Source of the DNA: Adiantum capillus-veneris
Taxonomy: Eukaryota; Streptophyta; Polypodiopsida; Polypodiales; Pteridaceae
DNA length: 64,000 nucleotides
Reading direction: 5' to 3'
Assembly (NCBI GenBank): GCA_014529385.2
Contig: CM043963.1
Coordinates: forward strand, 109,222,912-109,286,911
Positions 34,163 to 44,639 of the stretch are shown here, piece by piece. Below the pieces are notes generated by a model. It did no database searches, was not told the origin of the DNA, and saw only the letters and a list, made by a program, of their open reading frames with translations. Numbering within the stretch: the first letter of the stretch is position 1; each line of letters opens with the position of its first letter. A program made the position numbers and the translations under genes.

Positions 34163-37100
34163 ATGGCTAACAACAACAACACAGATGTGTTCAAGATGTT
34201 TGTTGTTGAGGACAGGTTGGATGGGGACAACTACCCTATGTGGGCTTATATGATGCAACATGTTCTTGTGTCAAAGGGTGTTTGGAACATTGTGCAGGGC
34301 ATTGATGTACGTCCTGGTTCTGAGGATAAAGGCGATGTTGAGGATGTTGCAGGTCTTGCTGCAAGGATTGCAGCTGTTAGAGTTGTTTTGCCTACGGCAG
34401 AACAAGCTCGTTGGGATGTTAAGGATGCGCAGGCTCATACATTGATTGCGTTGTCTGTGAAGGGCACCATTGTTCCTCACATCCGTTCAGCAAAATCTGC
34501 AAAACAGGCTTGGGATATTTTAGCAGGTCTTTATGCAAGCCGCAATGAGACTAAAATTGCTTTTCTGTGTAAAGAGCTGGAGGCGAAGATTATGCATGAG
34601 GAAGATGATATGGACACTTTCTTGCTAGTGTCAAGGATATCAATGAGCAACTTATTTCTGCAGGTGAAGTCATTTCAGACAGTTCCCTTGTGCAGACTGT
34701 TCTTGATGCCTTACCAGATTCCTACCAGACTTTTGCTAGTACTTGGAGACTGATGACCCAAGGAGATCCTGAAGTTTTCAAGTTTGATGCATTATGCACA
34801 TTGCTGTTGCAAGAGTCACTTTCTAGAAAAAACAGGACTAGCCAGCGTGCAGTCGAACAGGCTTTTATTGCTTCTCAAAGAAAGGGTGGTAACAGTAATG
34901 CAGCCACTTCTTATGGTTTTACTGCGAGTGGCAAAAATCCTGTTCCTAATGCTTCTACTGGCAGCACTTCGTCTGGCAATTCTGGTGATAAGGGCAAAAA
35001 GAAGATGCGTTGCCATTATTGTAAAGCTAATGATCACTTGATCAAGTTGTGTCCTAAGTTGAAGGCCAAAGAGGCTAAGAAGAAAGAAGGTGGTTCCACT
35101 GCAAATGCTGGTTCCACTACAAATGCAGCCATTGTTGAGTCTTCTGTGAAACGAGATTGTGTTGCTGATGTTGATGCAGAATGGGCTTTTAGCACAGAGT
35201 GCACTTACAATCTTGCTATCCATTATGCATGCTTGTCAGTTGCTGCAGATTCACATGTGTGGTATTTCGACAATGGTGCTACAAAGCACATTACCTCACA
35301 TCGTGAATTGTTTACCTCTCTCGAGTCAGTCCCTCATGGGAATTCAGTCACTTGTGCCAACAACGCCTCTTATCCAATTCAGGGAGTTGGAAAGATTGTG
35401 CTCACTGCTGCTAATGGCAGTTCCTTCACACTTGTTGATGCAGTTTATGTACTTGGGATCAAGAAGAATCTCTTGTCTGTATCCGCACTTGCTAGACTTG
35501 GACTTGTAGTCAACTTTGTGGATGACAGATGTACAGTTCATGATCTCAGTTTTGGTGATGAAATTGTTGCATCTGGGCTTTTGTGTCGTGGGCTGTATAA
35601 GCTTACTTTGTATGACAAGTGTGGAAAAATTTTTGCAAATGCTGTTGCAGATGAAAGGGCTATTTCAGATGCAAAACTTTGGCATTCACGTTTTGGTCAT
35701 CTGACTTTTGCCAGTTTGTTGCGTTTGCAGAAATCTGATATGGTTGCTTCTTTGCCACCTCTTGAAGCACCTGCCAAACATGTTTGTGAAGGCTATATTG
35801 TGGGTAAGATGCAGTGTTCTAAATTTCCAAAGGATGGTTCAGTTCAGGCCACATGCAGGTTGCAGCTTGTGCATAGTGATGTTTGTGGGCCCATGCAAAC
35901 TCCGTCCTTGGGCAATTACCTGTACTTCGTGACTTTCATTGATGATTACTCCAGGCATGCATGGGTATTTCCGCTTAAAGCGAAGTCCGAAGTCTTTATG
36001 TGCTTCAAACAATTTCTTGCTATGGCTGAAAATGTCTCGAAATGTACTATGGGCACCCTCTGCTCAGATCGAGGGGGGGAGTATATGTCTCATGAATTTA
36101 ATGCATTTCTGGCTAGTCGTGGGATAAAATACCAATGTACAGTGCCTTATACGCCTCAGCAAAATGGTGTTGCTGAGAGGAAAAACAGGTCACTGACGGA
36201 AATGGCACGATGTATGGTCAAAAGTCAAGCTTTGCCGAATTCTTTTTGGCTTGAGGCCATCATGTGTGCCACTTATGTACTTAACAGGTGTCCTACGAAA
36301 GCTTTGCAGTCTATTACTCCATATGAAGCATGGCATGATAGAAAGCCTTCTATTGAGCACATGCGTGTTTTTGGCTGTTTGGCATATGCTTTGGTGCCAC
36401 AAGTGCAGCGCAGAAAATTGGATGATAAGGCTGTCAAATGTATTTTTGTTGGTTATAGTGCTGAAAGCAAAGGTTACAAGTTGTATCATCCGCAAACAAA
36501 AAGTATTCTGGTTTCACGGGATGTAGTGTTTGTGGAAGATTCTGTTCAGCCCTTGCTGTCATGTACTAGAGACAGTAATGTAAGCTCACAGGACAGTTAT
36601 GACACTTTGTTGCCTCTTTTCAGTGGTGGAAATACGTATGTAAGTTCCAATGAGGCAAATGTACAGCCTATGGGGGTTTCTGAAAATGTTTTAGAACAGC
36701 CTATTACTGATGCAGATGTACATGATGTACTTGATGAGGAAAGGGCTGAAAATGAGCAGGCTAGAGGTATGCCAAAATGGCTGGTGCACACTTTGCGTGA
36801 CAGTAAATTGGATGCACCTTTATCTAGTCGTACTCGTTCAGGCTCTCGCCATGCATCTTATGCATCAGATTGTTATGCCTTGGCTGTGTCTAGTTTACAT
36901 GATGTTGAGGAGCCTCTGTCTTTTGATGAAGCACAGAATTCAGAAAATTGGATTGCTGCCATGAAATCAGAATATGATGCACTTATAGAGAATGACACAT
37001 GGACTTTATGTGATTTGCCTCCTGGCAAAAAGGCCATTGGTACGAAGTGGGTTTACAAGTTGAAACGCAAGCCGGATGGTGAGATCGATCGCCATAAGGC

Positions 37101-38448
37101 TCGACTTGTTGCAAAGGGTTATGCACAACAAAAAGGCATAGATTATGAAGAGACTTTTGCTCCCACTTGTCGTATGACTACTGTGCGTTTTCTATGTGCA
37201 TTGGCAGCTCATTTTGGTTGGGATGTACATCAATCAGACATTGTTATTGCTTTCTTGAATGGTGACATATTTGAGGAAGTTTATGTAACGCAGCCTCGCG
37301 GTTTTGTCATAAAAGGACAAGAGGACAAAGTGTGCAAATGTAACAAGGCTTTGTATGGGATGAAGCAATCTCCTCGTGCTTGGTATGAGAAAGCTGACAC
37401 TCATTTGGTCAAATAAGGCTTTCGTAACAGTCCACTAGAAAGCACATTGTATGTAAAGCGTGAGGGTGATGTACCTTTCATTGTGGTTCTTTATGTTGAT
37501 GATTTGCTGATCACTGGACCAAATGAGAGACATATTGCTGAATTTAAGGCTGATTTGAATGCTACTTTCAAGATGAAAGATTTGGGGCTGTTGCATCATT
37601 ACTTGGGTATACAGGTTAAGCAGTGTGATGGTGGCATTGCCTTGTGTCAGAAAAGTTACATAGAGACATTGCTATGTAAGTTTGGACTTGAGGATTGCAA
37701 ACCTATTGCCACTCCCATGGAAACAGGTTTGAAGTTGAGTCTACATGATGCTGGCGATCCTGCTGATGTCACTCTTTACCAAACTGCTGTTGGCTGCCTC
37801 ATTTATGTATGCAACACGAGGCCAGATATTCAGTTTGCAGTCTCGCAGGTCAGCAGATTTATGCATAGCCTTGGGTCTAAGCATTGGCACGTTGTCAAGA
37901 GGATTTTCCGCTACCTTAGTGGCACTTTACATCTTGGCTTGTTTTATCCCAAGTGGGGATCATTGCTGCCAGACTTACATGCTTTTTCGGACTCAGATTG
38001 GGCTGGTTGTTTTGACACGAGAGTGTCCACAAGTGGTTTTTGTTTCATGCTTGGCAGTTCATGTATATCATGGTTGAGCAAGAAGCAACCTACTGTGGCC
38101 ACTTCGAGTTGTGAGGCTGAGTACAGGGCAGTCTTCACAGCTACGGTTGAGTGTGTATGGCTCAGACGCCTTATGGCTGATTTGGGTGTTGGACAGGACA
38201 CTGCCAACACTATCTACAATGATAGTCAGAGCGCATTGGCAGTTGCGAGGAACCCAGTTTTTCATGCTCGCACAAAGCACATTGAGGTGCATTACCACTA
38301 TGTCAGGGAGAGGCTCTCAGCAGGAGAGATTAGCTTGGCTTATGTGCCAACACAGGACAACCTTGCAGATCTTTTCACAAAGGCATTGTCTCGTGAGAAG
38401 CTTGAAGTTTTCCGCAAAGCTTTGGGCTTACTCCCCTTTGTGGACTGA
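34163..38448 (+). pseudogene. Copia gag-pol of element 2, frameshift plus stop
   Basis: It starts with MANNNNTDVF at 34163. A one-base deletion near 34620 (TTTCTTGC where element 1 has TTTCCTTGC) shifts gag out of frame; the remainder continues in the other frame to 38448. Key residues are also damaged: the protease motif DSG has become DNG (35269-35277), and the last Cys of the integrase zinc finger is Tyr (CEGYIVGK, codon at 35794). The Trp mutated in element 1 is intact here. The TAA inside RT at 37414-37416 is at the same codon as in element 1. RT YVDD and RNase H motifs follow unchanged. It is thus dead in gag, probably in protease and integrase, and in RT. Confidence 0.95.
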
Positions 38449-38523
38449 TCCTGTCCTCAGGGCATGGCACTTCCCTTTACTCATGTGCCAGCTCTCGTTC
38501 ACCACATCACTGTAGAGGGGATT

Positions 38524-38750
38524 TGTTACCATATACATGTGGTAGTGATGTGTGTGAACACACTAGGACCGCCGGGGCATTTTTTCCCTCTTTAGGAGGT
38601 TTTTTCCCCCGTGCATTGTATATACGCCCATCACTCTAGGGCTATCTATCTTTCCATTGCACACTAAGTAATACACTCTCTATTGTGTGCCTTGAGCTTC
38701 CTTCGTCTTCTCCAAGCTGTGTGTGTTTCTCTGCAACCCTAATTCCAACA
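38524..38750 (+). repeat. 3' LTR of copia element 2
   Basis: 227 bp, ending CCAACA at 38750, followed by CAAAC. Confidence 0.95.
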
Positions 38751-39098
38751 CAAACTACAAGAAGTAGGTCAAAACATTGAGCTTGGCTTCGAACACGAAA
38801 AGCGTCATTTGGCTCCCACGGCCAAGCGGTGCGTCTGTTTGCCACCAAACTTCATGACCATCATCGACATACTATTGAAAACCAAAACATATGGTCAAAC
38901 ATCAAGGAAAATTATCGCCAAACATCTCCTGACAAAAAGATGCAATTTGAGCGACAAATCGCCAAAAATGGTATTCATAAGGCCACAGGCTACACCGAAG
39001 CCATGGAAATGTGCCCTACTGCATCTACAAGCTTGGGTGATCAAGCTCAAGAAGAATCATTGTGGAAAGTCATCCCCAAATGCGAAAATCCATTTTAG
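38751..39098 (+). pseudogene. Short decayed reading frame of unknown type
   Basis: The frame to 39098 reads RLFATKLHDHHRHTIENQNI and then KKMQFERQIAKNGIHKATGY. With copia element 2 removed it can be joined in frame to an ATG at 33515 except for one TGA near 38780. It is protein-like (many charged residues) but I do not recognise it. It may be the first part of a gag. Confidence 0.35.
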
Positions 39099-39229
39099 AG
39101 CTTGAAATTACCAAAGAGGAAGTTTCTATGAAAAATATTTGACTTTTTAAGTTGAAAACTAGCAATTAGGTCTTAGGGCACTGGCACACATCGTCCCCAT
39201 GCATCAAAACCTAAATTTTTGCATTCTAG

Positions 39230-40308
39230 ACATCATACGTGTATGATGTTTGTCTGGCACATTTATACTTGCAAATGTTATTTTTTCCACACCAGCCTCT
39301 TCACCATGCATCATACAATTCACCTACTAGTCTCATGCAAATAGGACCACATGAAGTCACCATTTAGCCAAAAACTGCAAAGTTGGAGTCCTTGGGAAAA
39401 ATATGGACTTATCCATTGGAAAAATGTTCCAAAATCATAGAAACTTGACACAAAGCATGCACATAGCATATACATCATACCCCAATGCTCAAATATCCAT
39501 TTTACAAATTAGACATCATATACGTATGATGTCTAAACCTGTCATGGAGAGGTTCTGTCAACATTTTGAGTATCCATAACTCATTATCATGTCATATATA
39601 GAGTCTACACCAAATTTGGGCATGTTTGGATATGTATTGTTATTATACACCCCATTTTTCAATTTGAAGTGTCTAAAACACCTCCTATGGCCTTGGGCAC
39701 ATGAACACTTGTCCAAATTGATATTTGCACACATCCGAGTAATGTACACATGATTAGAAAGCTATACATCAAGTTTGAGTGCAAAATGCCAACCTTGACA
39801 TCATACACGTATGATGTTTAGACCCCTTAAATTGAAATTCTACTATGTTTTTGACAACCCCAACACTTTTACCACATCATTATTAGCTTGCCAGTAAATT
39901 TTCATCACATTTGGATATCATTTGACGTATATTTACCCACAAGGAGGAAATCTAGACGCACAAATCTCATTCATGGCTTTTGACATACATTTTTAAGCTC
40001 AATTTCAAATCTGAGGCTATGGGCATTATGCACATGCTATAATCATCTTGTCTTATGAGTTTCAAGCTATTTGTAGCCGAAAGACATCATACGCGAATGA
40101 TGTCTCAAAGTGTCAAATTGGTAGTTTAATTAGATTTTGACCTATCTAATGCTCTTATGAGTTTGAAAAGAGTTTCTAAGCCAAAATCTTGCTTATAACA
40201 TGTTCAACTCCAATTCTAGGCATACATCCATGATGTACATGCTATGAGCTATGCACATATAAAAAATCACCTGATTCTAAGCACTTGGACATCATATGCG
40301 TATGATGT
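39230..40308. repeat. Array of five palindromes, ~285-bp period
   Basis: Five copies of ACATCATAnnnGTATGATGT-type palindromes lie at 39230-39249, 39513-39532, 39798-39817, 40084-40103 and 40289-40308. Start-to-start distances are 283, 285, 286 and 205. The outer 8 bases (ACATCATA...ATGATGT) are invariant and only the centre varies (CGTG, TACG, CACG, CGCG, TGCG). Copies 2 and 4 extend to AGACATCATA with TGATGTCT. The sequence between copies is AT-rich and much diverged, with only faint similarity from unit to unit. The array ends ~170 bp before the ATG at 40479. Confidence 0.9.
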
Positions 40309-40478
40309 CACACAACATAATTCAAGCATAAAAATGCACTTTTGTCAAGTTGCATAGCACGCTTAGGCCCTAATTAGCTTATGTTTCAATTTTGAAGTCA
40401 TTTGGATAGCTAGAACAAAGAAAATGCTAAATATCTTAAACAATGCTAACTTTTGCACTTTGAGTGCACCCAGGATCA

Positions 40479-43400
40479 ATGGAAGCAGGCAAGTCACCTG
40501 TAAAGAGGAAAAGGCCTACCCTAAAGGATATTATGGCAGTACCAGAGCCTTTTACGGTCCCAAATGAAACACTAAAGCAAATTAAAGCTTAGATGGACGA
40601 AGCCACTGCAAAAGTTTCCAATTCTATGTCCTCTTTCAATCACAACCACTCATTTTGTGTGGGTGGGTTTGGCCATTGTCCTCTAGCTCCAACTACTTCA
40701 TATGCAATTTTTGTCAAAATTTTTGCACCATCGATGTATTTTGGCTTGTCTATCCCCAAGCCCACTACCTGCTCATGTATGTAATGGGCGTAGTTCACGT
40801 CTTTTGATATTTGTGCCTTTTTCTTAGAGGAAACACATGAGATGCGCATAGAGAAGAAGGGAAAGATTGTATACGCGGCTCAGGTGAAAGCTCGAGACTG
40901 TGCAGGAAGATACAATGGAAGAGCCACCAAAGAAGAAGGGAAAGGTTGCAATGATCAAGGAGCAAGGACTGAAAGAGACCAAGAGTAAAAAAGCGGCCTA
41001 GATTTGGAGGCTAATAGAACAATTCAAGTCTGAGAGAGCATTGAAAGGAGACCTTGAAGAATACTGGGTGACAAACCCAGAGAAGATATGAGGCACCTCC
41101 TCAAGGTTATGAGAAGACTAATTTGATCACTACATTAGGGCATATGAAGAGTCATAAAAATTATAGAACAAAAGAATCTAGAGCCTTTCACAACTGAAGA
41201 AGGACATAAGGTTAAGAGAAAGCTGCAAGAATAGCCAAAAGAGCAAGGAGAGAAAGAAACAAAGTCATAGATGGAAGGCGATAGCAGACCAACCCCACCC
41301 TCTTCCCCAAGATACACCCAACAACCTTTAAGCCCAAAACCCGGAACATCTCAACGGAAGGATTTTCCAAAGAAGAAATCAGAGCCCAAACCAATGCCGG
41401 AGGACAAAGAAAAGGGCAAAAGATGCACCTATGATGACCTCCTCAAAGCTGGATATTCACCTGCGGATGCTTCTGAGGCAATTTATGGAACATCTAACCC
41501 ACCATGGGCTACGAATAAGGAAGAGAAAGCTGGAAAAAAACCCAGGGACTGAGGTACACAAGAAAGAGCAATGAAAATGCACATATCACCGCCTGTAGTG
41601 CCAGGGATGATGCAAATTCCACCCATGCCATGATGCAGACCTCAAGAGAGTCCATGGTGTCCCCCTCCAGTGGGAGTATTGTTCAGTATGGGTCACCAAG
41701 TCTCCTTAGCTGGACCATTGCCAGAGTCTACTACCAAAAGTGTGGTGACAGCCAACGAAATAGATGGTAGAGTTGCACACCAAATTTTCTATCGAATCAG
41801 GACACGATCTCTCTCTGCAGTGGAAGAGAACAGCATGCTCAAAAGACGAGAAGAGAATATGATGAGAGAGCATGACACTATTGAAAGAGAGTGGAAAGGA
41901 TATATGCAGAGAGCAGAGAACGCTAAAAGAGAGCAAGAGACACAAAGAAAAGTGTTACAGGAAGCTGAGGCTAAAAGAGAATCACTGACTTTGCAAATAG
42001 CTGAAGTGTCCAAGGATATCACAAAGTTGCAAGAGGATAAAGACAAGATGTAAGATGAGCTAGAATCAGCCAGAGTTGAGATCGTGGAGCTAAAGGACAA
42101 ATTAGTGCTCCAAGACCTCACCATACATAGGCTCAATGGGACCCCAAGGGTGGCTAGAGCAAGCGCAGGAACCGACAACCAGGCTGTACAAGCCTTGGAG
42201 GCTCAAATTGCAGTCCTCCAAAGGGAATTAAGGTTAGAACAAAGACAAAGGCTCCACATGGCAGAAGGATCTTTGGCAACAGAAGAAAGACTAAGGAAAC
42301 AATAGCAAGAGCTCCAGGATGAGAATGACGAGCTAAAAATGCAAATAGAGATTATGTAAGAGCTACTGCTCAATAATGCAAAAGAAGCAACAAAACAATA
42401 TGGAGAGGTGTAGCAACAACTAGCTGACCTACGACAAGAGGTAGAGAGGGCAAGAGGCCAAACTACAGATCCCGATCCAAGTGACTTTGGAGTCATCACC
42501 GAATATGAGCCTCTAGAACTCCGCAAAAGTTCAGAAGAACCTTTGTTGGTGGAGATACCTCCACAAATCCAGGAAGAAGAACACATTTTAACTGCAGAAG
42601 AAGAGGCTCGCCTTCGCATTCTAATAGAGAAATCCATTGAAGAAAGTGCAAAAGCTGCCATAGAATGGGAATAGAGGATGCTACATTCCATGGGTGTCCA
42701 AAAGCTTGATGCCATTGTGATCAGAGAGGAATGGATGCAGCCATCCCTTTCCTACCCTCTACTCAAATATGAAGTGATGACAATTGAAAAGCGCATCCAA
42801 GCAGAGGAGCCAATACCACTCTTTGGTGATATCAAAGATCAAGAGGACTCCAAAAGGATAATGGACTCACAACCTAAATGGCGAAGAGGATGGCTCTCCA
42901 AGTATCCAACATACCTTGTATGTCTGGTTGAGATGCCAAAATCAGTAAGGGATAATGTCTCCTTCTACCCTGTGCCCAAATTTAGAACCTGGAAGGATCA
43001 TTAAAGATTGTTAAAGAAACATCCAAATTGGCTAAATTACCCTAAGCTTCCACAATCTAAGGAAGGAGAGAATAAGTGGAACTTATATGGCAAAACCCCT
43101 TACGGGCGCCATTAAGCTTTTCACTGGCTTCCCTGACTTGACTTGTGTAATGCTTAGGAAGATATGTAAAACATTGTTTGCATGCCTCAATGTGTTCACT
43201 CCGTCCAAGGCAACGGACTTAACATTACTATCAACGGGCGACACCATCACCAAACTGACCTATGATCTGTCAAAGCAGCCATCCTCGGAGATGTTGCACT
43301 TGTTTTATCAAAGAATAATGTTATTGCCAAGCTACCATATCTAAGCATTTGAGAATCCTTCTACATCGGCTTTTTCACTTACGACAGCAGAATCTTCGGC

Positions 43401-43480
43401 CCTACAATCACAATGGGCAACAACAGATATGAGTCCTATCTTAAGTTGTTAAAGCCACTAGGTTTCCATTGACGGAAACA
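40479..43480 (+). pseudogene. Decayed long coiled-coil reading frame (LTR-element internal region)
   Basis: It starts MEAGKSPVKRKRPTLKDIMA at 40479. Frame 40479 is shared by the pieces at 40593-40784, 41271-41552 and 41670-43004, with a poorly readable stretch at 40785-41270. A Pro/Lys-rich part (41271-41552) precedes ~330 residues of heptad-like Glu/Lys/Gln-rich sequence (MLKRREENMMREHDTIEREW; VLQRELRLEQRQ), a predicted coiled coil. A Trp-containing region follows (PKWRRGWLSKYPTYLVCLVE). Stops at about 40590, 42051, 42303, 42356, 42411 and 42672 are nearly all explained by Gln-to-stop changes. A further piece near 43370-43470 reads FFTYDSRIFGPTITMGNNRY. No protease, RT or integrase is present. 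I do not recognise the protein. Its position directly before a polypurine tract and LTR suggests the only product of a non-autonomous element. Confidence 0.6.
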
Positions 43481-43590
43481 ATAGAAGACTAATAAAAAAT
43501 CAAAAGACAAGGTCCCAAAGCACTACAAAGACAACGCCTCGACACATGGAAAGATCATGTCGAGGACGACATGGACATGGAGGGGGGGAG

Positions 43591-44200
43591 TGTTGATAGC
43601 TGAACACGAGAAAGCTACACCATTTTTTGTATTATTTAATTTGACGGACTCAATTATAATTATTTTTTGTGACTCAATTGAGTTTCTAGATTGTAACTTA
43701 TTAAATATACGGATCAACGGAACCCATGGTAGAAATTAGGAGGTAATTTTGATGAGTTAATACCTCCAAGGCTGAGGTATATAAGCCATTTTTTATAATT
43801 CTAAGGACAAATTTTGAATTAATCATCTTTTGAGCTTAACTAAGCGTGTCGTGACTATGTATTTTGTGTGAGAGAGTGAGTGAGGTCTTCTTCTACTCTC
43901 TACATCCACTACGAAAGCTACATTGTGAAGGTGACAACACCATTGCGTTAGCAATGGTGAGAGATACGCTTCAATGCCAAGCTTGAACGATTCCGGTCTC
44001 TTTGCGAAGAGCTCTCTCGCGAGCTTCGAAGTGATTTTTCTCTCTAATCGTGTGTCTGTTTTGTGATTGTTTTATGTCATTGCGTTCACAACGTGTTAAA
44101 CTACACTTTGGACCTAAGTACATTGAGAATCAGTGACCATTAATTTTTGGTTCTTCATACGCATTTTCCACACCGAGTGTTTGCAGGTAGTAAATTGGGT
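43591..44200 (+). mobile_element. 3' LTR of the coiled-coil element (end uncertain)
   Basis: GTCGAGGACGACATGGACAT and the polypurine tract GGAGGGGGGGAG (ending at 43590) are followed by TGTTGATAGC. A TATA box GGTATATAAGCC lies at about 43776, with transcribed-leader-like sequence after it. The end was not found; a GCTATCAA near 44652 could be the complementary terminus. Confidence 0.6.
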
Positions 44201-44639
44201 TAGAGACTTTAGTGTAGTGTCCTCTAGGTGTGTAGAGGTTACTCCTTGAGTTTTGTGACGATTCAATAACGTTAGGTCATGTTTTCAAGAGCATAAACAT
44301 CATAGATAAGGTAGCAATTTCATATGCATAGTGTGATTTGAGATGATTTCCCTTGGTAGTGATTATCTCTAGAAGGTTGAGTAGGTGACTGACACCCATC
44401 CATTTGTTTCCATGTGCCTACGGGTCAAGCACCATCCTTGGTTGACATCTTGTTTGTTGGCCTAATTCTCACTTTGCTAGCAACTGTGAGCAGTGTATCT
44501 GTTTGAAAACATCCAGTAACTTAATTACGTTTCCAAGTCATTTTATAAAAGTAGTTTCTTCCCAGCAATGAAGATGATTTAAACTAGCAAGCTTGCGATG
44601 AATGTTTCATGCATACATCATCCCTCACCAATTACATTT

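Larger units (their letters stand above)
33574..38750 (+). mobile_element. Ty1-copia retrotransposon, element 2 (5,177 bp)
   Basis: Same family and orientation as element 1. The 227-bp LTRs (33574-33800 and 38524-38750) differ at two positions. The primer site starts at 33803 and the polypurine tract is at about 38512-38521. The target duplication is CAAAT on the left and CAAAC on the right, so one base has changed since insertion. From about 36.05 kb onwards it is nearly identical to element 1. The gag-to-integrase half is clearly more diverged. Confidence 0.97.

Noticed and set aside
39230-40308. CRISPR-like array
   Set aside because: The repeats are too short and the spacing (~285 bp) far too long, and this is plant nuclear DNA.
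42203-42715. 170-codon minus-strand Ser/Cys-rich frame
   Set aside because: Antisense shadow of the coiled-coil frame on the plus strand.
33100-44200. One large element with LTRs at ~33.1-33.5 kb and 43.6-44.2 kb interrupted by copia element 2
   Set aside because: The two putative LTR regions show no similarity that I can see, so a pair is not supported, although the frame from 33515 can be joined across the insertion.
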